A stretch of DNA of 64,000 nt from Aerococcus agrisoli (GCF_003797145.1 NZ_RKMG01000006.1:24039-88038), one strand, 5' to 3'. Counted from the stretch's first letter, positions 1-11,706 are shown. The notes: generated from the letters alone by a model not told the origin. Numbers and translations: made by a program.

Positions 1-977
1 TGATGAAGGAATTAATTGTTCCCATTGAAAATTGGCTTGGAAAGGCGTTTCCAAATGATGAATTGGAGCTATTATCTTATTATTTTGGATTTCAATTAAC
101 GAATCCTAGTGAATTAAATCATACCAAGCCAAGAGCGGTTGTTGTTTGTACAAATGGTGTGATAGTTTCTAAATTAATGAGAGAAAATCTTGATAAATTA
201 TTTCCTGAGTTGCACTTTTTAGCATCATTTTCAGTGCGAAATTTTTATAAATTTGAAGATGACTACGATGTTGTTTTTACAACAACACCTCTACAAAGCA
301 ACATTTTACAATACATAATCAATCCAATTATGACATTAAAGGAACAAGTTAACCTGAAATATAGAGTTTTAAAAGATTTAGGAATAAATGAGATAGACAG
401 TTCAGTTGAAGATTTGTTAGAGATTATTCGTGAGCATGCATTGGTAAATGATACGAAAGACTTGCGAAAAGATTTGGAATATTTTTTATTGAAAATAAAG
501 CAAGGTTTTCCGCTTGATGATCTAAACTCATTACCAAGTCTTACACACTATTTAAAACCTCACTTTATTACTTTAACTAATGAGGATTTAAGTTGGGAGG
601 AAGCTATTTCTCTTTCATGTAAACCTCTTATGGAAGAACAAATAATCGATGAAAAATTTATAAATGATTGCATCCAGCAGGTCAGAGATAAAAACTATAG
701 TAGTTTTCTAGGAATGAGGACATGTATACCACATACTACTGTTGAAAATGGTGTACTAAAAGATGGGATAAGCATTCTTATTTCAAAAAAACCTATTGAA
801 TTTCCAAATGGAAGAAGGATTAATTTTATTTTCCCGCTATCATTTTATGACTTAACAATGCATTTAAAGACGGTAAATCAAATAGCAGATATTAGTAATA
901 ATGTCCCTTTATTAGATAGCTTATTAGAGGAGTCTGATGAGAAAGAGATTTATCAAATTCTTAGAAAAATTACGTAA
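1..977 (+). CDS. PRD/PTS-domain transcriptional regulator (MtlR/LicR type), C-terminal part
   Basis: The frame is open at the left edge, so only the last ~324 residues of a protein that is usually 600-700 residues are present; the DNA-binding and main PRD regions lie outside. Visible in order: a short helical tail of a PRD-like segment, an EIIB-like domain of galactitol type with a cysteine in VVVCTNG (about residue 49 of the visible part), a linker, and an EIIA-like domain with IPHTT near the C terminus. In this family, phosphorylation of these domains by PTS proteins sets activity. It ends 12 bases before an aldolase gene and a Gat-type PTS, so it is very probably the activator of that operon. 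The ATG at base 3 is only an internal Met. Confidence 0.8.
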   Translation, partial: MKELIVPIENWLGKAFPNDELELLSYYFGFQLTNPSELNHTKPRAVVVCTNGVIVSKLMRENLDKLFPELHFLASFSVRNFYKFEDDYDVVFTTTPLQSNILQYIINPIMTLKEQVNLKYRVLKDLGINEIDSSVEDLLEIIREHALVNDTKDLRKDLEYFLLKIKQGFPLDDLNSLPSLTHYLKPHFITLTNEDLSWEEAISLSCKPLMEEQIIDEKFINDCIQQVRDKNYSSFLGMRTCIPHTTVENGVLKDGISILISKKPIEFPNGRRINFIFPLSFYDLTMHLKTVNQIADISNNVPLLDSLLEESDEKEIYQILRKIT

Positions 978-989
978 GGAGGCAATAAA

Positions 990-1604
990 GTGATATTAGA
1001 AGACTACCCTCAATTTACTATAATAATGCGAGGCAATACATACGAAGAGGCAGAGGCAATTTTAACGTCTATGAAGGGGTATGAAAATAAATTTGCAGTT
1101 GAGATGACATTAAATACCCCAAAAGCTTTAGAAAATATTACTCGTTTGAAAAATAAATTTGGAAATAAGATTAAAATTGGTGCGGGAACCGTTAGATCGC
1201 TAGAGGATGTAGAAAATTGTATTAGTGTAGGGGCGGAATTTATTCTTGGTCCACATACATTTTCTGAGCAAATGATTGAATTAGCACATGAACATCACCT
1301 GTTAGCAATTCCAGCTGCTATGACCCCTTCAGAAATCGATAAAATGTTTTCGTATAGTGCTGATATAGTGAAAGTTTTCCCGGCAGCAGTCGTGTCCCCA
1401 AGATTTTTTAAGGATGTGCAGGCACCATTAGGTAAGTTACCTCTGATGGGAGTGGGAGGTATTTCAGCAAAAAATGCTAAAGATTATTTAGATAATGGCG
1501 CAAGTTATTTAGGATTGGGATCTGGTATGTTCAATTTGGAAGATGTAAAAGATCTAAATATTGAAAATCTGAAGAAATCATTCCAAGACTTTATGGATAT
1601 GTAG
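990..1604 (+). CDS. KDPG/KDPGal aldolase family protein
   Basis: A 204-residue class I aldolase of the 2-dehydro-3-deoxy-6-phosphogluconate / -galactonate family, which splits the phosphorylated keto-deoxy acid into pyruvate and glyceraldehyde 3-phosphate. Seen: Arg14 in IMRGN, Glu38 in VEMTLNT, the GAGTV phosphate loop, the Schiff-base lysine Lys128 in DIVKVFPA, and the C-terminal GVGGIS and GLGSGMF phosphate-binding loops. Length matches the family. Start is GTG at 990 with AAGGAGG at 976-982. The gene lies between the regulator and Gat-type PTS genes and in one operon with a galactonate dehydratase, so a galactonate-derived substrate is the likeliest, though KDPG itself cannot be excluded from sequence alone. 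Confidence 0.85.
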   Translation: MILEDYPQFTIIMRGNTYEEAEAILTSMKGYENKFAVEMTLNTPKALENITRLKNKFGNKIKIGAGTVRSLEDVENCISVGAEFILGPHTFSEQMIELAHEHHLLAIPAAMTPSEIDKMFSYSADIVKVFPAAVVSPRFFKDVQAPLGKLPLMGVGGISAKNAKDYLDNGASYLGLGSGMFNLEDVKDLNIENLKKSFQDFMDM

Positions 1605-1616
1605 GGAGGAAGATAG

Positions 1617-2075
1617 ATGGATAAATTTCTTAATAAAGATGTTATTTTTAGAAATTTAGAGTTTGAAAATAGTGCACAAGTTATTTCATTTCTTGCGGAT
1701 AAATTACTTGAAGCTGGTTATGTAAAAGAAGGTTATAAAGAAGCAATTTTAGAAAGGGAGTTAGAGTATCCTACAGGATTACCGTCAAACGCCCCAGGCA
1801 TAGCGATTCCACATGCCAATCATGAATTAGTGAACACTACTACATTAGGAATAGCTACACTAAAGAACCCAGTTTCTTTTCAAAATATGGAAGATACTAA
1901 AAGCGCAGTTGAAATTCAGATTGTAATTATGTTAGCTATTGATGAGCCTCATGGACACATAGAAATGTTACAAAAAATTGTAGGTATTATTCAGGATGAA
2001 GCAACCAGAAAAAATATTTTGGCTGCTGAATCAGATAATCAATTATTTAGTTTATTAGAAAAATCATTAATTTAA
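1617..2075 (+). CDS. PTS galactitol-type EIIA component
   Basis: A 152-residue EIIA of the fructose/mannitol fold, galactitol subgroup; it takes phosphate from HPr and hands it to EIIB. The phosphorylatable histidine is His66 in the motif IPHANHE, and the length is typical of GatA. RBS GGGAGGAAG lies at about 1604-1612. It is followed 20 bases later by the EIIB gene, and the three PTS proteins form one complete, split permease. The transported compound is unknown; the neighbouring dehydratase and aldolase suggest a sugar acid or polyol rather than galactitol. No stray features. Confidence 0.88.
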   Translation: MDKFLNKDVIFRNLEFENSAQVISFLADKLLEAGYVKEGYKEAILERELEYPTGLPSNAPGIAIPHANHELVNTTTLGIATLKNPVSFQNMEDTKSAVEIQIVIMLAIDEPHGHIEMLQKIVGIIQDEATRKNILAAESDNQLFSLLEKSLI

Positions 2076-2095
2076 TTTAGTAGGAGGAATTTATT

Positions 2096-2374
2096 ATGAA
2101 AAGAATTTTAGTAGCTTGTGGGAACGGTATTGCAACGTCAACGGTAGTAGCAACAAAAGTTAAAGAATATTTAGCAAACCACGGAGTGGAAGCGGATACA
2201 ACTCAAACTAAGTTAATGGAAGTTCCAAGTAAGGTTCAAGATTATGATTTATTAGTGACAACTGGTCAATTTGAAGGACAAACAGGTAACGTTCCTGTTG
2301 TAAGAGGTCTTTCCATTTTAACGGGTATCGGTGCAGAACAGACTTTTGAACAAATTTTAGAATACTTAAAATAA
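2096..2374 (+). CDS. PTS galactitol-type EIIB component
   Basis: A 92-residue EIIB of the lactose/cellobiose-like fold in its galactitol version. The phospho-accepting cysteine is Cys8 in the P-loop-like VACGNGIATST, directly after the first beta strand, as in GatB. A TTGQF segment and the C-terminal ILTGIG stretch also match the family. RBS AGGAGGAAT lies at 2082-2090, and the EIIC gene follows after 11 bases. It transfers the phosphoryl group from EIIA to the incoming substrate bound by EIIC at the cytoplasmic face of the membrane. Confidence 0.9.
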   Translation: MKRILVACGNGIATSTVVATKVKEYLANHGVEADTTQTKLMEVPSKVQDYDLLVTTGQFEGQTGNVPVVRGLSILTGIGAEQTFEQILEYLK

Positions 2375-2385
2375 GGAGATTAGCT

Positions 2386-3756
2386 ATGAGTGTAGTAATG
2401 AGCGTATTTCAATTTTTTATAGATGCTGGTCCTACAGTAATGTTACCCGTAATTATTACTGTAATTGGTATGATTTTTGGACTCAAAATTAATAGGGCTT
2501 TCAAATCTGGTTTAACTTTAGGTATTGGTTTTGCAGGTATTAAATTAATCCTTGATTATATGACAACAAACGTTGGACCAGCTGCTAAAGCAATGGTAGA
2601 ACGTACGGGTGTTTCATTGGATGCATTAGACGTTGGATGGGGATCAATCGCAGCTATTACTTGGGCATCTCCAATTATTGCAATCTTAATTTTTTCAATA
2701 CTGTTAGTAAATATTATTTTATTAGTATTGAAAATGACACACACTTTAGATGTAGATATTTGGAATTACCATCATATGGCTATAGTAGGTGTCATGGTGT
2801 ATTTTGTGACTAAAAATATCTTTTTGGGTGTAGGTGCTTCAATTATCATGGCTGTGATTACATTCAAATTATCTGACTGGTCACAACCACTGGTTGAAGA
2901 TTTCTTCGGTATTCCAGGGGTATCTTTACCAACAGTTTCAGCCTTATCTTCACTAGTAATTGCTTGGCCATTAAACTGGTTATTGGATAAAATTCCGTTC
3001 TTCAGAAATTCTAAGTTTACTATTAAAGATGCTCAAAAATATTTAGGTTTCTTCGGGGACTCCATGATTATGGGTGGTGTTATCGGTATTGCAATTGGTG
3101 CATTAGCTGGATTTGACATTAAAGAAGTACTGAAACTAGGTGTAAGTATGTCCGCAGTTTTAGTATTAATTCCTAAAATGACATCGTTATTTATGGAAGG
3201 GTTAATGCCAATTTCTGATGCTGCTCAAAAATGGTCTCAAGAGAAATTTAAAGGGCGCAAATTATTTATTGGTTTGGATGCTGCAGTAGTTGTAGGGAAC
3301 CCAGATGTTATTACGACAGCTTTAATCATCATCCCGTTAACTATTGCTACAGCCTTGGTATTACCAGGTAACCGTGTTTTACCATTTGCCGATTTGGCAG
3401 TAGTTCCTTTTAGAGTTGCTATGGTAGTTGCATTAACACGTGGTAACTTACTTAAGAATATTGTAATTGGACTTGCCGTAACTGCTTCATTATTATGGTG
3501 TGGTACTGCAACAGCACCAGTATTAACTGCGATTGCTAAAGAAGTTGGTATTAATTTAGGAGCTAGTTCAATGTTAATTTCATCATTTGCTGCTACCGCA
3601 ATGATCCAAAGTTATTTAGTATTTCTAGCTTTCACTTATAAACCATTGATTAGTATTCCAATTTTATTAGTAGTATTTGCAGCAAGCTGGTACTATTTTG
3701 ACTTCTACAAAAAAGTAAATCATGAAATTGAAGAACAAAATCAAAGTGCAAACTAA
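2386..3756 (+). CDS. PTS galactitol-type EIIC membrane permease
   Basis: A 456-residue polytopic membrane protein of the GatC (EIIC, Gat superfamily) family with about ten to twelve hydrophobic segments. Characteristic stretches: FIDAGPTVMLPVIITVIGMI at the N terminus, GFAGIK around residue 47, and VVGNPDVITTALIIIP in the second half, which corresponds to the conserved substrate-domain loop of Gat-type permeases. Start ATG 2386 with AAGGAGAT just upstream. Full length, undamaged. Together with the EIIA and EIIB genes immediately upstream it completes one PTS; because uptake by PTS phosphorylates the substrate, it sits awkwardly with the unphosphorylated substrate expected for the next gene. 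Confidence 0.9.
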   Translation: MSVVMSVFQFFIDAGPTVMLPVIITVIGMIFGLKINRAFKSGLTLGIGFAGIKLILDYMTTNVGPAAKAMVERTGVSLDALDVGWGSIAAITWASPIIAILIFSILLVNIILLVLKMTHTLDVDIWNYHHMAIVGVMVYFVTKNIFLGVGASIIMAVITFKLSDWSQPLVEDFFGIPGVSLPTVSALSSLVIAWPLNWLLDKIPFFRNSKFTIKDAQKYLGFFGDSMIMGGVIGIAIGALAGFDIKEVLKLGVSMSAVLVLIPKMTSLFMEGLMPISDAAQKWSQEKFKGRKLFIGLDAAVVVGNPDVITTALIIIPLTIATALVLPGNRVLPFADLAVVPFRVAMVVALTRGNLLKNIVIGLAVTASLLWCGTATAPVLTAIAKEVGINLGASSMLISSFAATAMIQSYLVFLAFTYKPLISIPILLVVFAASWYYFDFYKKVNHEIEEQNQSAN

Positions 3757-3771
3757 GGAGAAAAATATAAA

Positions 3772-4920
3772 ATGAAAATTACTGATATTAAAGTGTATAA
3801 AGTAAAACCACGCTGGATTTTTGTCAAAGTTTCTACTGATGAAGGTATTGAGGGTTGGGGTGAGATGATTTCTGGAACAAAAACAGAAACTGTCGTAGCA
3901 GGTGCATATGAAATTGGGGAAAGGTTTTTAATTGGTGAGAATCCATTTGAAATTGAGCGATTATTTCAAGTGATGCACCGATCATTCTTCCGTGGTGGTC
4001 CGATTCACGGCACTATTGTTTCTGGATTTGAAATGGCTTTATGGGATATCAAAGGGAAAGCTTTGAATTTACCAATCTATGAGTTATTGGGAGGTGCTGC
4101 ACGAGATAAAATTAAGGTTTATTCTTGGATTGGTGGAGACCGACCTAACGAAGTGGTAGAACAAGCACAAGATAGATTTGATCGTGGTTTTACAGCAGTA
4201 AAAATGAATGCAACTGAAGAATTACATTACATTGATAGTTATGAAAAAATTGAAGAGGTAGTGGAACGTGTTGCTTCGATTCGCGAAAAGTTTGGAAATA
4301 AACTAGATATCGCAGTAGATTTTCATGGTAGAGTTCATAAACCGATGGCAAAGGTATTAGCAAAAGCTTTAGAGCCATACCACCCAATGTTTCTAGAAGA
4401 AGTTGTATTACCTGAAAATGAAGAGTATTTTAAAGATATAGCAAATTCAGTAGCAGTTCCATTAGCAACCGGAGAACGATTATATACTAGATGGGCGTTT
4501 AAAAATATTTTCCAACAAGGTGCCATAGATGTTATCCAACCTGATGTAGCACTCTGTGGTGGAATCTTAGAGATGAGAAAAATCGCTGCAATGGCAGAAG
4601 CGTATGATATTGCTGTAGCACCACATGCACCATATGGTCCAATAGCATTAGCGGCTACATTACAGGTCGATTCATGTACACCAAATGTATTTATTCAAGA
4701 GCAAAGTCTAGGTATTCATTATAATAAAGGCTTTGATTTATTAGATTTCGTGAAAAATAAAGAAATTTTTCAGTATAAAGATGGATATGTTGATTTGCCT
4801 TCAAAACCTGGACTAGGTCTTGAAATAGACGAAGATAAAGTTAAAGAAATTTCAGAAGAAGGTTTAGTGTGGACAAATCCTAAGTGGAAAAATTATGATG
4901 GCACAATTGCTGAATGGTAA
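3772..4920 (+). CDS. dgoD: D-galactonate dehydratase family protein (enolase superfamily)
   Basis: 382 residues, the same length as E. coli DgoD, aligning by eye without gaps. Metal ligands sit at the family positions: Asp183 (VDFHG), Glu209 (FLEEVV) and Glu235 (ATGERL). The acid/base pair is His185 with His285 (APHAPYG), and Glu310 (QEQSLGIHYN) is also kept. The N-terminal capping domain carries EGWGE and FFRGGPIHG, and SWIGGDRP follows. The family dehydrates D-galactonate to 2-keto-3-deoxygalactonate. Start ATG 3772 with AAGGAG upstream. Last enzyme of the operon; no 2-keto-3-deoxy-sugar kinase is visible between it and the aldolase, so the flow from transporter to aldolase is incomplete here. 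Confidence 0.88.
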   Translation: MKITDIKVYKVKPRWIFVKVSTDEGIEGWGEMISGTKTETVVAGAYEIGERFLIGENPFEIERLFQVMHRSFFRGGPIHGTIVSGFEMALWDIKGKALNLPIYELLGGAARDKIKVYSWIGGDRPNEVVEQAQDRFDRGFTAVKMNATEELHYIDSYEKIEEVVERVASIREKFGNKLDIAVDFHGRVHKPMAKVLAKALEPYHPMFLEEVVLPENEEYFKDIANSVAVPLATGERLYTRWAFKNIFQQGAIDVIQPDVALCGGILEMRKIAAMAEAYDIAVAPHAPYGPIALAATLQVDSCTPNVFIQEQSLGIHYNKGFDLLDFVKNKEIFQYKDGYVDLPSKPGLGLEIDEDKVKEISEEGLVWTNPKWKNYDGTIAEW

Positions 4921-4926
4921 TTGCTT

Positions 4927-5385
4927 ATGAGTAACTTAATTGAATCAATTGTAATGTGTTTATTTATACTTCTCCTATTAGTTCACCAAATAAAAGAACA
5001 ACAACAAATCATTTTATACTCTAATATGAGTATTATGAGAAGAATACTAGCCGTTGGATTAGGGATTACAATTTTATATGTTTTTTGGCAAAATGATACA
5101 CCAGACCTAATCAAGTTGGTTGGTTTAGTTGTACTTTTGATATTTAGTATTTTCTCTAAGGAAGGCCTTGGAAAAGATGGCTTTGTTAAGTTTGGTATCT
5201 TCTCGGGAGATTATAAAAAATACAAAACTATAGAAATTGAAGAATTCTCAGAAAATAAGACATTAGTCATTTTCAACCAAAGTAAAAATCAAAGACATAC
5301 GATATTTTTTGATATTCCAGTGAAAGAAGTGATTGAATTCTTATCGGATAAGAATCTAGATATACATTTAAATACAGCGGAGTAA
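4927..5385 (+). CDS. Small membrane protein of unknown function
   Basis: About 152 residues. Two or three hydrophobic segments occupy the N-terminal half (around residues 6-20, 38-55 and 63-78), followed by a soluble C-terminal tail rich in Lys, Glu and Ile with a beta-like pattern (KTLVIFNQSKNQRHTIFFD). I do not recognise a characterised family; the layout resembles bacterial membrane proteins with a short PH-like cytoplasmic tail. It starts within 10 bases of the dgoD stop; an in-frame TTG at 4921 abuts that stop, but ATG 4927 is the more usual start. No clear Shine-Dalgarno is present, so translation may depend on coupling. A terminator follows at 5461. Role in sugar-acid use is not shown. 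Confidence 0.6.
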   Translation: MSNLIESIVMCLFILLLLVHQIKEQQQIILYSNMSIMRRILAVGLGITILYVFWQNDTPDLIKLVGLVVLLIFSIFSKEGLGKDGFVKFGIFSGDYKKYKTIEIEEFSENKTLVIFNQSKNQRHTIFFDIPVKEVIEFLSDKNLDIHLNTAE

Positions 5386-5460
5386 TTTTCTATCAGAAAA
5401 ACATGATATGACTTGGACGTTGACGTTTGATCATTTTTACACCTTCAATCATTTCCTATC

Positions 5461-5493
5461 AAAAAAACCAGCCACTCAATTGGCTGGTTTTTT
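5461..5493. terminator. Bidirectional rho-independent terminator
   Basis: Stem CCAGCCA (5468-5474) with TGGCTGG (5481-5487), flanked by an A run on the left and a T run on the right, so it can end transcription from the operon on the left and from the glycerate kinase gene on the opposite strand. Confidence 0.85.
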
Positions 5494-5505
5494 CTATTTA
5501 TAAAT

Positions 5506-6642
5506 CTATTTTATCAACCGACAGATGCTTTCCGTGGTTCGTTGGATGTTTTCTTTTCCATGTGCCAATAGTGTTTGTAGGTCGCTGGCTTGGGGGATAG
5601 TGCCGAAGACGCCGTCGAAGTCTTCTTCGCATAGAACTTCTATATTTTCTCCGATGCTACCAGCAATGGCAACGACTTTGATGTTTTGATCGACGGCTTT
5701 GGCGGTTTTCATGACGCCATATGGTGTTTTGCCGAATTTGGTTTGGAAGTCAATTTGTCCTTCGCCGGTGAAACAATAGTCAGCGCCTTGGAGTTTTTCT
5801 TTTAGACCAGTGTATGCAATGACTAGGTCAATGCCGGTTTCTAAATGGCTATTGGTGAAGACGAGTAGGCCGGCACCTAAACCGCCTGCGGCACCTGATC
5901 CAGGGATTTGCCCTACACTTTTGTGGACGTCACGTTGAATAATTTTGTCGTAGTGTTGTAAGTTTTTGTCTAGTTTGGCAACCATTTCGGGTGTGGCGCC
6001 TTTTTGCGGACCGAAGACGGCTGCAGCACCGTTTTCGCCACATAATGGATTGGAAACATCGGAGGCAATGGCAATTTCGCAATCAGCTAATCCTGGATGG
6101 ACACCAGAAAGGTCGATGCTAGCAAGTTTATCAAGGTGACCGCCACCTTCAGGGATATCCTTGCCGTCTGCGTCTAAAAACCGGATGCCGAGTGCTCTGG
6201 CCATGCCACTACCGCCATCGTTGGTGGCAGATCCGCCAATACCTAGGATAATCTTTTTAATGCCGTTATCTAGGCAGGCTTTGATAAGTTGACCGGTCCC
6301 GTAAGTGCTTGTGACTAAGGGGTTGCGTTCTTCTTTTTTTACTAAATGGATACCGCTGGCACTGGCCATTTCGATGACTGCGGTTTGGCCATCACCAAGG
6401 ATGCCGAGGTCGGCTACAACTGGATTGCCAAGTGGGCCAGTGACTTCTTTTTTCACCATATGACCACCGGTAGCATCGACTAGGGCTTGGGTTGTGCCTT
6501 CACCACCGTCGGCCATGGGGACTTCGACGATTTCGGCGTCGGGGAAGACGCGGGTGATGCCGGCAGCCATGGCTTGGCAGGCTTCGAGGGCAGTGCAGGA
6601 TTCTTTGAATGAGTCTGGGGCGAGTACGAATTTTAAGGGCAT
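5506..6642 (-). CDS. glxK: Glycerate kinase (GarK/GlxK family)
   Basis: 378 residues, the full length of the type I glycerate kinase family that phosphorylates D-glycerate (usually to 2-phosphoglycerate). Seen: the N-terminal LAPDSFKES, PMADGGEGT substrate loop, IGGSATNDGG glycine-rich segment, and ASDVSNPLCGENGAA, all hallmarks of the family. Start ATG 6642 with AAAGGAGG about 10 bases upstream on the minus strand. It stands alone, convergent with the galactonate operon and sharing its terminator. Glycerate could arise from sugar-acid breakdown, but nothing here links it firmly to the neighbouring operon. G-ending codons are frequent compared with the AT-rich PTS genes beside it. Confidence 0.92.
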   Translation of the reverse strand: MPLKFVLAPDSFKESCTALEACQAMAAGITRVFPDAEIVEVPMADGGEGTTQALVDATGGHMVKKEVTGPLGNPVVADLGILGDGQTAVIEMASASGIHLVKKEERNPLVTSTYGTGQLIKACLDNGIKKIILGIGGSATNDGGSGMARALGIRFLDADGKDIPEGGGHLDKLASIDLSGVHPGLADCEIAIASDVSNPLCGENGAAAVFGPQKGATPEMVAKLDKNLQHYDKIIQRDVHKSVGQIPGSGAAGGLGAGLLVFTNSHLETGIDLVIAYTGLKEKLQGADYCFTGEGQIDFQTKFGKTPYGVMKTAKAVDQNIKVVAIAGSIGENIEVLCEEDFDGVFGTIPQASDLQTLLAHGKENIQRTTESICRLIK

Positions 6643-6899
6643 AGTTGACCTCCTTTTGGCTGTTGGTTGACTTGTGGGTGTTTAGTTTAGGATAACAGAA
6701 ATGATGGTTATAGTAAAAGGTGCGCCTAGTAAGCATCTCATTTTTAGAGTACTTTAGTTGAAAATTCACTAATCACTATAAAATAAGCTGAAATATAAGA
6801 AATTTATATGATCCTCAGATATCCTTACATTTTATCGTTTATAATTTACGGTATAATAAAGAGTAAATATACAAATTTGATTTTGAGGAAGGAATCTCA

Positions 6900-7631
6900 A
6901 TGACAAACCAGTTTTATTCAAATAATCAAAAATACACTGAAATTGAGCAGACGGTATTAGACTACATTGCTGAGCATCAAGAAAATTTGAAACAGATTAC
7001 TATTCAAAAATTGGCTGATGAAACATTTACTTCAAAATCTACAATCTTTAGACTAGCTAAAAAATTGGGCTTTGATGGCTTTACGGATATGATTTATCAT
7101 TTAAGTAAAAACCAATCTATAGATGATGACGGTATGTTAGAAACTTATACTCAAGGTCTATCATCAAATGTTCAAAAGATATTTAAACAAAATGAGGCAA
7201 ACTTGCAACAGTTTATCCGTCAAATTGATAAAGAAGAGTGCTTCATTTATGTAATTGGAACGGGGTATTCAGGTATTATTGGTGAATACTTATATAAGAA
7301 AGTTTTAGGTAAAGGGGAATTGGTTTACTATTCCAATGGAGCTGATTCAAATGCCTTATTTTTAAGTAATATTCAACGGATTACGGATATTATTTGTATT
7401 TCTAAAAGCGGTGAAACTGATTTAGTGAATAGCAAGGCTAAACTGGCGAAGGAAAATAAAATAGGGGTGATTTCATTTACCCATTCGCCTGATAATTCAT
7501 TGGCTAAGTTATCTGACATTCCATTTATTATTGATGATAACCAAATACTAGATCGTAATAACATCAATCCAACGCAGTTTTACTCCATGTTGCTTCTATA
7601 TTTAGAATATTTAATTGAAAAGTCTTTCTAG
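6900..7631 (+). CDS. RpiR-family transcriptional regulator
   Basis: 243 residues: N-terminal HTH_6 helix-turn-helix (about residues 1-75, with TSKSTIFRLAKKLGFDGFTDM) and a C-terminal SIS sugar-phosphate isomerase-like domain (about 95-220, with VIGTGYSG and SKSGETDLV). Such proteins sense phosphosugars and control nearby catabolic genes. Start ATG 6900 with GAGGAAGGA at 6885-6893. It lies just upstream of an alpha-glucoside PTS gene and a 6-phospho-alpha-glucosidase, which are the obvious targets, with a phosphorylated glucoside or glucose 6-phosphate as the probable signal. Confidence 0.9.
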   Translation: MTNQFYSNNQKYTEIEQTVLDYIAEHQENLKQITIQKLADETFTSKSTIFRLAKKLGFDGFTDMIYHLSKNQSIDDDGMLETYTQGLSSNVQKIFKQNEANLQQFIRQIDKEECFIYVIGTGYSGIIGEYLYKKVLGKGELVYYSNGADSNALFLSNIQRITDIICISKSGETDLVNSKAKLAKENKIGVISFTHSPDNSLAKLSDIPFIIDDNQILDRNNINPTQFYSMLLLYLEYLIEKSF

Positions 7632-7692
7632 CAATTAGAAAAACTTTTCTTTTTTTTGGAAAAAATTCCATTAAGGGTTCAACGTATATAAA

Positions 7693-7706
7693 TGTAAGCG
7701 TTTTAA
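7693..7706 (+). promoter_or_regulatory. Probable cre (CcpA) site
   Basis: TGTAAGCGTTTTAA matches the catabolite-responsive-element consensus TGWAARCGYTWWCW except for one base near the end. It lies about 45 bases upstream of the EIICB start, a usual place for catabolite repression of a sugar operon. Confidence 0.6.
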
Positions 7707-7748
7707 TGATAAAGTGAACTTACAAGAAAATCAAAGGGGGTTCATTTT

Positions 7749-10714
<2,966 letters not shown>

Positions 10715-10726
10715 TAATGATGATAT

Positions 10727-10754
10727 AAAACGCTGTGTTTCACAGCGTTTTTTC
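10727..10754 (+). terminator. Rho-independent terminator after the alpha-glucoside operon
   Basis: AAAACGCTGTG / CACAGCGTTTT stem with a TTT loop and a T run, directly behind the GH4 gene. The next start codon is only about 20 bases downstream, so the next gene needs either read-through here or a promoter inside the GH4 gene. Confidence 0.85.
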
Positions 10755-10773
10755 TAAGAAAGCAGAGGTTTTT

Positions 10774-11664
10774 ATGCAAATTACAGTTATTGGTCTAGGT
10801 AAAATGGGTTTGTCTTTGGCTAAACAATTAACTAGAAAGGGGCATGTCATTCAAGGTTATGATGTAAATCCCAAAATATCAGATGATTATGTCCACGAAA
10901 ATATGACTTATATAAGTGATTTATCAACCTTGAAAGAGGCAAGTGAGAAGAATGTTGTATTTTTATTACTTCCAGCGGGGAATCCAACTAATGAAAGCAT
11001 TGACCGACTTTCCAGATTATTACATTCAGAGGATATTGTAGTTGATTTTTCTAATTCCTATTATCAAGATTCTATTAAAAATTATGATAGGTTAGAAACG
11101 ATGAATATTCATTACTATGATTGTGGTTTATCTGGGGGTGTTTCAGGAGCATTAAATGGTGCTTGTATGATGTTGGGTGGTGATGATAATTTGGATCCAC
11201 AAATTATATCTATATTACAATCTTTATGTGTTGAAGATGGATTTAATTATTATGGACAACCAGGAAGTGGACACTACCTAAAAATGGTACATAATGGTAT
11301 TGAATATGGGATGATGCAAGCAATTGCCGAAGGATTGGAATTATTACACGCTCAGAAGAGATACACGTTTAATTTAGAAAAGGTGACAAGTAATTGGTCT
11401 AATGGATCTATTATTACCTCAGCACTTATGGATAACATACACGAAGAGCTACATGCAGATAATCAGCTATCTCAATTTCAACAAAAAGTGCATGCATCTG
11501 GTGAAGCTAAATGGATGGTTAGTGAAGCATTAAAAGAAGAAGTTCCTGTTCCAACAGTTGCCTTGTCCTTGATGAAACGTAATGCATCATTAACAGAACA
11601 ACAATTTTCTAATCAAGTATTATCAGCTATGCGCTACAATTTTGGCGGTCATAAAGAATATTGA
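10774..11664 (+). CDS. 6-phosphogluconate dehydrogenase-like protein (short form)
   Basis: 296 residues from ATG 10774 (RBS AGCAGAGG). An ATG at 10735 lies inside the terminator and is not credible as a start. Seen: N-terminal NAD(P)-binding motif GLGKMGLS, the substrate motif GLSGGVSGALNGACMMLGG, and the catalytic region GSGHYLKMVHNGIEYGMMQ with the lysine and the HN pair of the 6PGDH family. The length (about 300) is that of the short GntZ/YqeC-like decarboxylating enzymes rather than the ~470-residue housekeeping Gnd. Product would be ribulose 5-phosphate if the substrate is 6-phosphogluconate; a related beta-hydroxyacid is possible. Closed by a terminator at 11673. Confidence 0.82.
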   Translation: MQITVIGLGKMGLSLAKQLTRKGHVIQGYDVNPKISDDYVHENMTYISDLSTLKEASEKNVVFLLLPAGNPTNESIDRLSRLLHSEDIVVDFSNSYYQDSIKNYDRLETMNIHYYDCGLSGGVSGALNGACMMLGGDDNLDPQIISILQSLCVEDGFNYYGQPGSGHYLKMVHNGIEYGMMQAIAEGLELLHAQKRYTFNLEKVTSNWSNGSIITSALMDNIHEELHADNQLSQFQQKVHASGEAKWMVSEALKEEVPVPTVALSLMKRNASLTEQQFSNQVLSAMRYNFGGHKEY

Positions 11665-11672
11665 TAGTGAAG

Positions 11673-11706
11673 AAATAACGCTTGTACGGCAGGCGTTATT
11701 TTTTGT
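11673..11706 (+). terminator. Rho-independent terminator
   Basis: Twelve-base stem AAATAACGCTTG with CAGGCGTTATTT (one G-T pair) and a following T run, directly behind the 6PGDH-like gene. Confidence 0.85.

Noticed and set aside
4190..4526. Minus-strand frames inside dgoD and similar overlapping frames throughout
   Set aside because: They are antisense to confident genes and have no start signals or recognisable domains.
10735..10773. Start of the 6PGDH-like gene at ATG 10735
   Set aside because: It lies inside the terminator hairpin, and the Rossmann motif begins right after the Met at 10774, which has its own ribosome site.
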